Shown here in pieces: positions 16,583 through 25,679 of a DNA stretch of 64,000 nucleotides. The position numbers and the translations under genes were made by a program. The notes beneath the pieces were generated by a model. The model searched no databases and was not told where the DNA came from. It saw nothing but the letters and a program-made list of their open reading frames with translations. Position 1 is the stretch's first letter. Each line of letters begins with the position of its first letter. This DNA comes from Methylopumilus sp003533095 (GTDB lineage Bacteria > Pseudomonadota > Gammaproteobacteria > Burkholderiales > Methylophilaceae). The stretch lies in the NCBI GenBank assembly GCA_963977845.1, contig CAXBPZ010000001.1:129045-193044 (forward strand), in the 5' to 3' direction.

Positions 16583-17515
16583 ATGTCGAATTTAACCCTA
16601 GAAGCTATTGAGCTGACGCGACTTTTTGGCGGTCGCGAGGCTGTTAAAAATGTAAGTTTTCACTTAGAAAAAGGAGAAGTTTTAGGTTTTTTAGGACCTA
16701 ATGGCGCTGGTAAATCCACGACTATGCGAATGCTTACGGGTAACTTAGCTCCCTCAATTGGTACGGTAAAAATTTGCGGCATTGACATAATAGAAAATCC
16801 TAAAGAAGCAAAAGCCCTAATTGGATATTTGCCTGAAATGCGCCCTATCTATAAAGAGCTCACAGTTGACGAGTTTTTAACAATTGCTGCTCGCCTTCAT
16901 AAGGTTCCCTCTAAGCAGATTAAAAAAGCTGTGGATATTGCAAAAGAAAAATGCGGCTTAAGTCATATGAGTAAGCGATTAATTGAAAATTTATCTAATG
17001 GTTATCAGCAACGTGTAGCTATTGCTCAAGCGATTATTCATAATCCATTGGTTGTGATTTTAGATGAACCAACAGTAGGTCTTGACCCTATTCAAATAAG
17101 AGAAATTAGATCTCTTATTCGAGAAATAGGACAAAAACATAGCGTTATTTTATCTACGCATATTCTTCCTGAAGTTGAAATGGTGTGTGATCGTGTACAA
17201 ATTATTGATAAAGGCAATTTAGTATTTCATGGTTCCATCGATGAATTAAAACAACATCGACAAGGCAATAAACTTTTGGTGGGCTTTTCAAAGGCTCCTC
17301 CTTTATCGGCGTTAAAAGATGTTCAAGGTGTTACTAAGGTTGAAAAAGTTGAAACAGGCATGTATCGCATTCATTTCAAAAACAAACTCTCTCCATCAGA
17401 AGCAATTGTTAAACTGTCAGTAAAAAATCGTTGGGGTCTTTATCAAATTGCTCCAGATCAAACAAGTCTCGAGGATGTTTTTGTACAGTTAACTGAAAAG
17501 AAACAAAAAAATTAA
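16583..17515 (+). CDS. ABC transporter ATP-binding protein, GldA-like
   Basis: A 310-residue ABC ATPase of the CcmA/GldA type. Walker A GPNGAGKST is at 38-46, signature LSNGYQQR at 137-144 and Walker B VVILDEPTVGLDP at about 157-169. The switch histidine lies in ILSTHILPE. A C-terminal regulatory segment of about 80 residues follows the nucleotide-binding domain, as in GldA proteins. It is the first gene of a four-gene plus-strand operon (ATPase, permease, GldG-like, DUF4340). The name GldA derives from Bacteroidetes gliding; proteobacterial copies have no known substrate, and gliding should not be inferred. Confidence 0.9.
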   Translation: MSNLTLEAIELTRLFGGREAVKNVSFHLEKGEVLGFLGPNGAGKSTTMRMLTGNLAPSIGTVKICGIDIIENPKEAKALIGYLPEMRPIYKELTVDEFLTIAARLHKVPSKQIKKAVDIAKEKCGLSHMSKRLIENLSNGYQQRVAIAQAIIHNPLVVILDEPTVGLDPIQIREIRSLIREIGQKHSVILSTHILPEVEMVCDRVQIIDKGNLVFHGSIDELKQHRQGNKLLVGFSKAPPLSALKDVQGVTKVEKVETGMYRIHFKNKLSPSEAIVKLSVKNRWGLYQIAPDQTSLEDVFVQLTEKKQKN

Positions 17516-17538
17516 ATAAATATGAGTGGTAATTAAAA

Positions 17539-18285
17539 ATGATTTTAAATATTGCAAGAAAAGAACTTAAAAGTTTATTTGCATCCCCCATGGGATGGAT
17601 TATTCTCGCTCTTCTTATGATGGCATTCGGAAGTTATTACCTTACAGGTGTTAATAATTATTTTGAAGTGATGTCTGGAGCGATTAGACCTGCTGAGCGC
17701 GTCGGTGTGACTATATTTGTAGGACAGACTGTTTATAGTATTGCTTCTTTCATTATGCTGTTTGCAGTGCCTCTTTTAACGATGCGGCTTATTAGCGAAG
17801 AAAGAAGAAGTCAGACTTTGCCATTTTTATTTAGCGCACCTATTTCACTGACTGAAATAGTTTTAGGTAAATTTGTAGGCTTAATTGTTTTTTTAAGTAT
17901 TCTTGTTTTATATATTTTTCTTATGCTCACAACACTTAATATTTGGGCAGATATAGACTTTGGTTACCTTATTGCAAACTCCATTGGATTATGGCTTCTT
18001 GTGGCAAGCTTCTCAGCCTTAGGTATTTATTTTTCAAGCTTAACTCAACAACCGATTATTGCTGCGATATTAAGTTTTATTTCACTTTTTGCATTAATGA
18101 TTATGGAGCGTTTTTTTGCAAGTGATCCTAATCACTGGTTTGCATACTTATCACTTATGAAACATTTTCAAAGCTTTTCAAGGGGCCTTATAGATACTTC
18201 AGATTTAATGTATTTCTTTTTGTTCATATCAACATTTTTAACATTAACGATTAGACGCCTCGACGCTGATAGGCTTCGTGGATAA
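17539..18285 (+). CDS. ABC transporter permease, GldF-like
   Basis: A 248-residue integral membrane protein of the ABC-2 permease group. About six hydrophobic helices are visible, beginning at residues 17-37 after a cytoplasmic amphipathic start (ARKELKSLFASPMGW). The typical MRLISEERRSQTLPFLFSAP coupling segment follows the second helix. It starts 23 bases after the ATPase gene and ends 6 bases before the GldG-like gene, so the three products very likely form one complex. Proteins of this class export or re-orient lipids, peptides or polysaccharides; the cargo here is unknown. Confidence 0.9.
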   Translation: MILNIARKELKSLFASPMGWIILALLMMAFGSYYLTGVNNYFEVMSGAIRPAERVGVTIFVGQTVYSIASFIMLFAVPLLTMRLISEERRSQTLPFLFSAPISLTEIVLGKFVGLIVFLSILVLYIFLMLTTLNIWADIDFGYLIANSIGLWLLVASFSALGIYFSSLTQQPIIAAILSFISLFALMIMERFFASDPNHWFAYLSLMKHFQSFSRGLIDTSDLMYFFLFISTFLTLTIRRLDADRLRG

Positions 18286-18291
18286 ATTTTT

Positions 18292-19677
18292 ATGAAAATT
18301 AATTCAAAATTAAGATTACAGATTCTCATTCAAAATAGTTTTTTTGTTGTTCTATTTATTGTTTTGATATTTCTATTAGGCTTTCTTGCAAACCAATATA
18401 AATTTTCAAAGGATATTACACAAGCTAATCGAAATACGCTTACAACAGGAAGTATTAATGTTCTTAAGCAAATGAAAGGGCCAATCACACTCACTGTTTT
18501 TGCATCTAAAGATGATGTGAATAATGGTGATACCTTTAGACAGGGCATTATTAACTTTATGAACAGATATCAAAGAACTAAATCTGATATCAACATTAAA
18601 TTTATTAGTCCTGTAGAAGAGCCAAAATTGGCGCAAGAAATGGGAATTAAAGTAGATGGCGAGGTTGTGGTTGAATTTCAAAAAAGATCAGAGCACATTA
18701 ATCCGCCTTTTGCAGAACAAGAAATGACAAATCTATTTATGCGCTTGTCTAGAACTAATCAACAAGCGGTTATGTATCTTGATGGTCATGGCGAGAGAAA
18801 CTTAATTGGACTCAAGAATAATGACGTAGGTGAATTTGGCAAGCAATTAGAATCTAAGGGTTTTAAATTTGCAAATCCAAATCTTACTGTTGAATCTGAA
18901 GTGCCTCTAAACGGTTCTATGTTAGTTATAGCTAGCCCACAAAAAAATATCTCCCCTATTGAAGCAAAAAAAATTAAAAAGTTTTTAGAGTCAGGTGGAA
19001 ATTTACTTTGGCTTCTTGATGATAATAATTTTCATGGTTTAGAAGAGGTGGCTACTTATCTTGGACTCACCGTTTCCAATGGCCATGTTGTGGATCCAAC
19101 AGTCAAAGTCGAAGGCGCCGATGAAAATGTTTCTTTTGCATCTGCGTATGGCGAACATGCCATTACTAAAAATTTTATGCTTAGAACACTTTTTTCTAAT
19201 GCGCATGAGGTAAATGCGCAAGGTACATTAGATAACGGTTGGGAGGTCAGTAAGCTTATTGAAGTTTCTCCAAATGGCTGGCTAGAATCTACGCAATCTG
19301 CCGCAAATCAGAAATCAACTTTTGATAAAAATAAAGACAAACCAGGCCCTATTAATATTGCAGTAGCGCTTCAGAGAACTTACGGTAAAAAAGGTCAAAG
19401 AGTCGTAGTAGTTGGCAATGGAAATTTCTTATCCAATACCTTTATTACAACCGGTGGTAATCTAGACCTTGGTATTAATATGATCAATTGGTTGACTGGG
19501 GATGATAATCTCATCTCAATTCAGCCAATGCCACTAAAAGATGTAAACGTGACTATTCCAAACGATAATACTTCTGTTTTAATTGCATGGACAGTATTTC
19601 ACAGCTTCCAATATTTCATTCCTATCGGAATTTTTGTTTTAGGCATATTTTTCTGGCTTAAACGTAGAAAAGCTTAA
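18292..19677 (+). CDS. GldG-family auxiliary component of ABC system
   Basis: A 461-residue protein with one N-terminal transmembrane helix (about 13-33), a large periplasmic region and a C-terminal helix (about 438-456) followed by KRRKA. The periplasmic part shows the GldG/ABC-type uncharacterised domain: GPITLTVFASKDD early, VMYLDGHGERN near residue 160, and GGNLLWLLDDNN near residue 235. The HGE and LLD segments resemble a DUF4350/ThuA-like fold. It is located between the permease and the DUF4340 gene with almost no spacing. It probably forms the extracytoplasmic part of the transporter. Confidence 0.86.
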   Translation: MKINSKLRLQILIQNSFFVVLFIVLIFLLGFLANQYKFSKDITQANRNTLTTGSINVLKQMKGPITLTVFASKDDVNNGDTFRQGIINFMNRYQRTKSDINIKFISPVEEPKLAQEMGIKVDGEVVVEFQKRSEHINPPFAEQEMTNLFMRLSRTNQQAVMYLDGHGERNLIGLKNNDVGEFGKQLESKGFKFANPNLTVESEVPLNGSMLVIASPQKNISPIEAKKIKKFLESGGNLLWLLDDNNFHGLEEVATYLGLTVSNGHVVDPTVKVEGADENVSFASAYGEHAITKNFMLRTLFSNAHEVNAQGTLDNGWEVSKLIEVSPNGWLESTQSAANQKSTFDKNKDKPGPINIAVALQRTYGKKGQRVVVVGNGNFLSNTFITTGGNLDLGINMINWLTGDDNLISIQPMPLKDVNVTIPNDNTSVLIAWTVFHSFQYFIPIGIFVLGIFFWLKRRKA

Positions 19678-19678
19678 T

Positions 19679-20566
19679 ATGAAAAATCGTTGGCTTATTA
19701 ATATTTTTTTGCTTTTAGTTGTTTTATCGATTTCACTTTTTTTATTTCTTAAGCCCACACAAACAAAGCAAACAAAGCAATTTGAAGTTAGCACACTTAG
19801 CTTAGGTGATTTTGATGTTGTGAAGATTGAATTTCCATCAAGAGCCCCGGTTATTTTTAAAAAAAATAATGATAACTGGGACATGCTTGAACCAATCAAA
19901 GGTCGAGCAGATCAATTTTTAGTTCAGAAAATTATTTCTATCGTTGCAACATCGAGTAGTGAAAAATTACCCTCTAATGATTTAGCTAAATATGGATTAG
20001 ATAAGCCAGCTGTGAAATTAAAGCTTATCCATAAGGGCTTGGAAGAAGAATTTGTTTTTGGTACATATAACTCAGTCACCGAAGATCAATATCTATTATT
20101 TAAAGGAAGTGTTTATCTTATTAGTGGTGCTTATTCAGAATCAGCGTCTATACAGCCCATTGAGCTCATTGATAAATCACCTTTAAGTCGAGCTGAACAA
20201 ATCAAAGAATTTGATTTTTCTCGCCTTGAACAATGGCAATCTAAACATCTTAAATTGACCCGTAATAAAGATGAATGGAAAGCTAATGAAGGTAATTCTT
20301 TTAAGCAAGATGAAATGGCAGAATGGTTTGATATGGCCTGGGTTAAAAACCAAGCAAGGTCAGTAGAAAAATTTTCACTAGATTTAAGAGTCCCATATAA
20401 GAGTTTTGATATTCGCACTGTAGACGGAAAAAAAATTACTTTTCTTCGAGTTCAAGAATCTCCTGAGACCCAGCTTTTCAGGGTAGATGAGGGTTTGTTA
20501 TATCATTTTGGAAGTGATATTGGGTTTACCATGATGAATCCGCCAGTCGAAAAGCCAAAAAATTAA
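19679..20566 (+). CDS. DUF4340 domain-containing membrane-anchored protein
   Basis: A 295-residue protein with an N-terminal signal anchor (about residues 5-24, LINIFLLLVVLSISLFLFL) and a beta-rich extracytoplasmic region. Segments such as WDMLEPIKGRADQFLVQKII and LAKYGLDKPAVKLKL are the recurring pattern of DUF4340. The family is found repeatedly beside GldG-type proteins, suggesting it binds or shapes the substrate outside the membrane. It starts one base after the GldG-like stop, so it is the fourth member of the operon. mutM follows 7 bases later and may be co-transcribed by chance of proximity. Confidence 0.85.
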   Translation: MKNRWLINIFLLLVVLSISLFLFLKPTQTKQTKQFEVSTLSLGDFDVVKIEFPSRAPVIFKKNNDNWDMLEPIKGRADQFLVQKIISIVATSSSEKLPSNDLAKYGLDKPAVKLKLIHKGLEEEFVFGTYNSVTEDQYLLFKGSVYLISGAYSESASIQPIELIDKSPLSRAEQIKEFDFSRLEQWQSKHLKLTRNKDEWKANEGNSFKQDEMAEWFDMAWVKNQARSVEKFSLDLRVPYKSFDIRTVDGKKITFLRVQESPETQLFRVDEGLLYHFGSDIGFTMMNPPVEKPKN

Positions 20567-20573
20567 TTAATTT

Positions 20574-21389
20574 ATGCCGGAACTTCCTGAGGTTGAAATT
20601 ACCTGTATGGGGTTGCAACCTATACTCCAAAAAACTATTAAGAATATTGTTGTTAGAAACACATCATTGAGATGGCCAATTCCATCACATTTAAAAAAAA
20701 CACTCCCTAATCAAAAAATACTAGCCATAAAAAGGCGCGCCAAATATATTCTTATTGAAACTGTGAGCGGTCATCTCATGATTCATTTGGGGATGTCTGG
20801 ACGACTCGAGCTTTTAAAGAATGATATTCTTCCGCAAAAGCACGATCATGTTGATATTCAATTTCAAGATATAAAAAATATTTTAAGATACACGGATCCT
20901 AGAAGATTTGGATCTTTTCATTGGATAGATGGAGATATCAATCAACATTTTTTAATTTCAAAATTAGGCCCTGAGCCTTTAGAAAAATTTTTTACTGATA
21001 AATATTTATTTTCAAAAGTACAAAATAAAAGAACTACTATTAAAAATATTATTATGGATAGTCATATTGTTGTAGGTGTCGGAAATATTTATGCAAGTGA
21101 ATCTTTATTTAAGGCGAAGGTACTACCGACTAGACTGGCAAAGGATGTTTCTTTAAATGAATGTAAGAAAATCGTGAAATTTATTAAAGAGACACTTTAT
21201 AAAGCTATCGAATTAGGAGGTAGTTCGTTGAGAGATTTTTATAATGTAAATGGACAGTCTGGCTATTTTCAGCAAACTTATGCTGTATATGGAAGAAAAG
21301 GAAAACCTTGCCGAGCCTGCAAATCGATTATTGTGAGTAAAATTATTGCTCAGCGATCAAGTTTTTTTTGCCCCAAGTGTCAAACTTAG
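20574..21389 (+). CDS. mutM: Formamidopyrimidine-DNA glycosylase (Fpg/MutM)
   Basis: A 271-residue bifunctional DNA glycosylase/AP lyase that removes 8-oxoguanine and formamidopyrimidines. The N-terminus MPELPEVE places the catalytic Pro2 and Glu3 after Met removal. A conserved lysine lies in RRAKYILIE, and the helix-two-turn-helix contains VVGVGNIYASE. The C-terminal zinc finger is complete, with C246, C249, C266 and C269. All functional residues are in place. Its stop codon overlaps that of the convergent symporter gene by 4 bases (TTAG). It follows the ABC operon with a 7-base gap. Confidence 0.96.
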   Translation: MPELPEVEITCMGLQPILQKTIKNIVVRNTSLRWPIPSHLKKTLPNQKILAIKRRAKYILIETVSGHLMIHLGMSGRLELLKNDILPQKHDHVDIQFQDIKNILRYTDPRRFGSFHWIDGDINQHFLISKLGPEPLEKFFTDKYLFSKVQNKRTTIKNIIMDSHIVVGVGNIYASESLFKAKVLPTRLAKDVSLNECKKIVKFIKETLYKAIELGGSSLRDFYNVNGQSGYFQQTYAVYGRKGKPCRACKSIIVSKIIAQRSSFFCPKCQT

Positions 21390-22813
21390 CTTTTGATTTT
21401 GTTCGCTTCTTTTATGATATTGGGAAGTAAAGATCCGAGAACCATTCCAATAACGCTATTAGCTAAGCCAATAAGCTGTGCCGGTATTGGTGTATTGTCC
21501 CCTAGAAAAAATTCAACAAACAACCAAGAACCGACGCCTCCAATAATAGCCATGAGCGCTCCCTGACTGTTTGCCTTTTTCCAAAAGGCGCCAAAGACCA
21601 ATGGTACAAATGCACCTGCAAGCGTAATTTTATATGCAGATTCGACCATACCAAAAATTGAAAGATTTGAACTGAGTGCATAAAGTAAAACAATAGAAGA
21701 AAAACATACAAGTGTAATTCTCATAATTTTAAGTAAATGTTTGTCACTTATTTTTGGAAAATATCCTTTTACAATATTTTCTGCAAAAGTAATAGAAGGC
21801 GCTAAAAGTGTTGCCGACGAGCAGCTCATAATGGCTGATAAAACTGCTCCAAAAAATATCACTTGTGCAAATAGCGGCATGTAATTAAGAACAAGCATTG
21901 GTAAAACGTGTTGTGAATTTGTATTCACAAGACCATTAAAATAATCTGCATCAATTAAAGTAGCAGAGTAGGCAATAAACATTGGTACAAATGTAAATGT
22001 AAAATAAATTAATGCTCCGAGTATAGAGCCATATAAGGCGATCTTTGCAGTTTTAGCAGATGTGACTCGTTGAAATACATCCTGTTGTGGAACTGATCCA
22101 AGCATCATAGTAATCCATGTGCCAAAAAAAGTGACCCATGTCCAAATATTCCCTTTAGGAAAAAAATCTAATTTATGATGGTTAGCCGCAGTTTCAATGA
22201 CGGGTCTAATCCCACCTGTTAAGTGAGAAATTGCATTTGCAATATAAAGAAGGCCACCAATAACTACGATCATTTGAATGAAATCTAAAATAGCTACAGA
22301 TAACATGCCGCCAAATGTTGTAAAAGTAAGTACGATTAATGTCCCAATAATCATACCCACTTGTTCGCTAATAAATTGATGTGTAATAAGATTAAATATC
22401 AATCCAAGCGCTTTAATTTGGGCTGCTACCCAACCTAAGTATGAAATAACAATGGCAATCGTTGTTAAAACTTCAATAGTTCTGTTATATCTTGCTTTAT
22501 AGAAGTCTCCTAAAGTGATGATATTTAGTTTATATAATTTAGAGGAAAAGAATAGGCCAGCAATAATCAAGCAAAGACTCGATCCAAAAGGGTCAGCTAC
22601 AACTCCATTTAAACCTTCCTTTACAAAAGTTGAAGAGACTCCAAAAATGGCTTCAGCGCCAAACCATGTTGCAAACACTGTGGCGGTAACTACAGGAAGA
22701 GGAAGATGACGACCAGCTACAGCATAATCTTTCGTATCTTTAACGCGAGAGGATACAAAGATACCGATGCCAATGGTAACTAGTAAATAGAGCGATACAA
22801 ACCAAATAAGCAA
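21386..22813 (-). CDS. Sodium:solute symporter family (SSS) transporter
   Basis: A 475-residue inner-membrane protein with about 12-13 hydrophobic helices. It has SSS-family features: N-terminal DYAVAGRHLPLPVVTATVFA, then TWFGAEAIFGVSS, and a central TTFGGMLSVAILDFIQMIVV segment. A MLGSVPQQDVFQRVTSAK motif follows. The start codon is TTG with an AGGGA sequence 7 bases upstream, and the reading matches the family N-terminus. Substrates of this family include proline, pantothenate, acetate and sugars, and the sequence does not decide between them. Charged residues are concentrated in the loops as expected. Confidence 0.88.
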   Translation of the reverse strand: MLIWFVSLYLLVTIGIGIFVSSRVKDTKDYAVAGRHLPLPVVTATVFATWFGAEAIFGVSSTFVKEGLNGVVADPFGSSLCLIIAGLFFSSKLYKLNIITLGDFYKARYNRTIEVLTTIAIVISYLGWVAAQIKALGLIFNLITHQFISEQVGMIIGTLIVLTFTTFGGMLSVAILDFIQMIVVIGGLLYIANAISHLTGGIRPVIETAANHHKLDFFPKGNIWTWVTFFGTWITMMLGSVPQQDVFQRVTSAKTAKIALYGSILGALIYFTFTFVPMFIAYSATLIDADYFNGLVNTNSQHVLPMLVLNYMPLFAQVIFFGAVLSAIMSCSSATLLAPSITFAENIVKGYFPKISDKHLLKIMRITLVCFSSIVLLYALSSNLSIFGMVESAYKITLAGAFVPLVFGAFWKKANSQGALMAIIGGVGSWLFVEFFLGDNTPIPAQLIGLANSVIGMVLGSLLPNIIKEANKIKS

Positions 22814-22828
22814 TCAATGTTCCCTAAT

Positions 22829-24373
22829 TTATTTAATAAAATAAAACAAGACTATTAAATTTATCAATAAGGTAATACCAATAAAAGAAATGATGATTTT
22901 AAACCAACGATTTTGATTTTTCTGTGACTTTATGAAGCTTTCAAAATCATCTTTTGTAATTGCATTTTTATTTTGTAAAATCTTTTGTTCGAGAAGCTCA
23001 TGAATGAGTCTTGGCAGTTTTGGGGTAAGATGAAGCCAATGAGGAAATTCATTTTTTAAGTTTTTAAGAATATGTTTTATACCTTTTTGTTCAGACATGT
23101 ATTTTTTCAAAAATGGTGCAGCAGTTTTCCATAAGTCTAAATCAGGATCTAGGTTTCGACCAAGGCCTTCTACGTTTAAAAGAGTTTTTTGAAGCATTGT
23201 GAGTTGTGGTTGAATTTCCATATTAAATCGTCTCGACGTCTGAAACAATCTAATCAATAAGCGGCCAAATGAGATTTCCTTTAGAGGCTTGTTAAAGATA
23301 GGCTCACATACAGAGCGTATTGCATTTTCAAATTCATCAATAGAGGTATCTTTAGGTACCCATCCAGATTCAATATGGGCAAGAGCCACATCATGATAGT
23401 CACGCTTAAAAAAAGCTAAAAAATTACGTGCTAGGTAGTTCTTATCATTCTCATTTAAAGAGCCCATAATGCCAAAATCCATAGCAATATAACGTCCATC
23501 ATCAGCAACTTGGATATTCCCAGGATGCATATCTGCATGAAAAAAACTATCTCTAAAAACTTGGGTAAAAAATATTTCTACGCCATTGCGAGCCAGTTCT
23601 TTAATGTCAATTTTTTTCTTTCGGAGTATTTCCACATGGCTAATGGGGGTTCCATACATTCTCTCCATGACCATTACATTTTCATTGCAATAGTCCCAAT
23701 AAACTTCTGGAACAATAAGTAATTTTTTATCTTTAAAATTTTCACCTAGGCGACTGCAATTTGCTGCATCTAACATAAGATTTAACTCGCATTGAACATG
23801 CCTAGAAAATTCAGCAACTACTTCTCGAGGTCTTAAACGCTTTCCGTCTGACCAAATTAATTCAAGCAAGTGAGCAATAAGATATAAGAGCTTAATATCT
23901 TTATCAATAATGCGCTTAATATTAGGCCTTAATATTTTAACTGCAACATGTTTACCGTCATGGAGTGTTGCAAAATGAACTTGAGCTACTGATGCGCTCG
24001 CTATAGGTGAGATATCAAATGTTTTAAAGATGTTATCTAGCGGGACACCATAAGAAGCAATGATAATTTTTTCTACATCTTTATATGGAAAGGGTGGCAC
24101 TTGATCCTGAAGTTTAGCTAGCTCATCTGCAATATCTAAAGGTATGAGATCTCTTCGAGTAGATAACATTTGACCAAATTTAACGAAGATGGGACCTAAA
24201 TTCTCAAGTGCAAGCCTAAGTCTTGTGCCTCTATTTTTATTATGTGGCCGAAAGAAAAAAACTGCCGAGATGAAAAGGGCAAGAAGATTGAGTTTTCGGT
24301 TAAATGTAATAAACTCTTCAAGCCGATACTTAAGAAGTATAAAGATTATATAAATAAGCCTTAAAAATTTCAT
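22829..24373 (-). CDS. ubiB: Ubiquinone biosynthesis atypical kinase/ATPase UbiB
   Basis: A 514-residue member of the ABC1/ADCK/UbiB family required for ubiquinone synthesis. The family-specific KFGQMLSTRRDLIP motif (KxGQ) is at about residues 66-79. An Ala-rich nucleotide loop lies in PIASASVAQVHFA, the lysine segment is VAVKILRPN, HADMHPGN forms the catalytic loop and MDFGIMG the metal-binding DFG. A C-terminal transmembrane helix (about 492-513) anchors it to the inner membrane. It overlaps ubiJ by 4 bases and is the last gene of the ubiE-ubiJ-ubiB set. It is thought to help extract lipid intermediates rather than phosphorylate proteins. Confidence 0.96.
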   Translation of the reverse strand: MKFLRLIYIIFILLKYRLEEFITFNRKLNLLALFISAVFFFRPHNKNRGTRLRLALENLGPIFVKFGQMLSTRRDLIPLDIADELAKLQDQVPPFPYKDVEKIIIASYGVPLDNIFKTFDISPIASASVAQVHFATLHDGKHVAVKILRPNIKRIIDKDIKLLYLIAHLLELIWSDGKRLRPREVVAEFSRHVQCELNLMLDAANCSRLGENFKDKKLLIVPEVYWDYCNENVMVMERMYGTPISHVEILRKKKIDIKELARNGVEIFFTQVFRDSFFHADMHPGNIQVADDGRYIAMDFGIMGSLNENDKNYLARNFLAFFKRDYHDVALAHIESGWVPKDTSIDEFENAIRSVCEPIFNKPLKEISFGRLLIRLFQTSRRFNMEIQPQLTMLQKTLLNVEGLGRNLDPDLDLWKTAAPFLKKYMSEQKGIKHILKNLKNEFPHWLHLTPKLPRLIHELLEQKILQNKNAITKDDFESFIKSQKNQNRWFKIIISFIGITLLINLIVLFYFIK

Positions 24374-24930
24374 AGCTTTTTAAGTCTTTGTTCTAAGCGA
24401 TCAACATCAAATCTTAAACTATCAACTTCTTTATTGAATTGCTCAACTACTCGTTTTTTAGCAATAAGTGGCTTCTCTTCAATCCAATACTCCCTAAAAG
24501 TATCTGCAATATTGAATGATGTTTCTTTTGTGCTTTGAGAGATTTTTTTTCCAAGCTTCACAAGTTGATATGCTGGAATATCACCAATTATTTTGCTTAA
24601 ATCATCTTCATAGTCCCATTCAATATCTTTTAATGCATTGCTTATCATTGTTGCAAAATTGATATCACCTTTAATTTCAATATATGCTTTTTTATTTCCT
24701 CGCATAAGCTCTATAGCTGAGGATATTGTTAATTTAATTTCCGCATCATAAGTTTCCAAATATTCAATATATTCAGGAATACCAGCGTCATTAATCTTTA
24801 ATGCGTAATGAATGGGACCTACATTAAATAAAATAGATTTTGATTTATGTTTAGAAAAATCATTTTTTAACCACTCATTTTGTTGAAATAGATGGGCAGT
24901 AAGTTTTCTTTTAATTGTATTGGCAATCAA
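24370..24930 (-). CDS. ubiJ: Ubiquinone biosynthesis accessory factor UbiJ (SCP2 domain)
   Basis: A 186-residue soluble protein. The first 110 residues show the SCP2 lipid-binding pattern seen in UbiJ (KSILFNVGPIHYALKINDAG and IKGDINFATMISNALKDI). The C-terminal part is helical and ends in a coiled coil (VEQFNKEVDSLRFDVDRLEQRLKKL). In E. coli UbiJ works with UbiK in a cytosolic complex that holds hydrophobic ubiquinone intermediates. The gene overlaps both ubiE and ubiB by 4 bases, which strongly supports the assignment despite low sequence conservation. No ubiK is in the window. Confidence 0.9.
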   Translation of the reverse strand: MIANTIKRKLTAHLFQQNEWLKNDFSKHKSKSILFNVGPIHYALKINDAGIPEYIEYLETYDAEIKLTISSAIELMRGNKKAYIEIKGDINFATMISNALKDIEWDYEDDLSKIIGDIPAYQLVKLGKKISQSTKETSFNIADTFREYWIEEKPLIAKKRVVEQFNKEVDSLRFDVDRLEQRLKKL

Positions 24931-25679
24931 AATTTGTACCCCATGTGGATGGCGACAATTCCTGATGATAAATTGAGATATTCAACTTTAGAAAATGACT
25001 CTTGCTCCATCATCTCTTTTAAAGAATCCTGATCTGGATGCATTCTTATAGATTCAACAAGGTATTGATAGCTAGATTCATCTTTTGCAAATAATTTGCC
25101 TAATTTTGGCAATAATTTAAAAGAAAATTGATCATAAAAAAATTGTAATGGTTTCCAGATTTTTGAAAATTCTAAAATTAAAATTTTCCCACCTGGAGAT
25201 AAGACACGATAAATTTCTTTTAATGCCTTCTTTTTGTCTGTCATATTGCGAATACCGAAACCAATGGTGACGCAATCAAAATAATTATCAGGAAAGGGAA
25301 GAGATTCAGCATCACATAATACAGATGGTATAAAAATTCCTTGATTAATTAATTTATCACGACCAATATTCAACATAGATAAATTGATATCCGAATGAAT
25401 TAGTTGGCCTTTAAAGTTAGATGATTGAGCGCCAATTTTTTTAGCAAGAAGAATGGATAAGTCAGCAGTTCCGCCAGCAATATCAAGAATTCGAGCATTT
25501 TTCTTTGCATTGGAGATATTCACAAGAAATTTTTTCCAAATATGATGCATGCCAAATGACATCAAGTCATTCATTAGGTCATAATTTGATGCTACAGAAT
25601 GAAATACAGAAGCGACCTTACCGGCTTTTTGCGAAGCATCTATTTCACTATAACCAAAATGTGTTTTTTTATTCGCCAT
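24927..25679 (-). CDS. ubiE: Ubiquinone/menaquinone C-methyltransferase UbiE
   Basis: A 250-residue SAM-dependent methyltransferase that methylates the quinone ring carbon in ubiquinone synthesis. UbiE motifs are clear: VFHSVASNYDLMNDLMSFG near residue 26, the SAM loop ARILDIAGGTADLSILL near 62, and FDCVTIGFGIRNMTDKKKAL near 135. PGGKILILEFSKIWKP lies near 166. The C-terminus ends IHMGYKF, as usual for the family. The start lies within the last 11 bases of the DUF971 gene, and the stop overlaps the ubiJ start, so all four genes appear to be one transcript. Confidence 0.97.
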   Translation of the reverse strand: MANKKTHFGYSEIDASQKAGKVASVFHSVASNYDLMNDLMSFGMHHIWKKFLVNISNAKKNARILDIAGGTADLSILLAKKIGAQSSNFKGQLIHSDINLSMLNIGRDKLINQGIFIPSVLCDAESLPFPDNYFDCVTIGFGIRNMTDKKKALKEIYRVLSPGGKILILEFSKIWKPLQFFYDQFSFKLLPKLGKLFAKDESSYQYLVESIRMHPDQDSLKEMMEQESFSKVEYLNLSSGIVAIHMGYKF

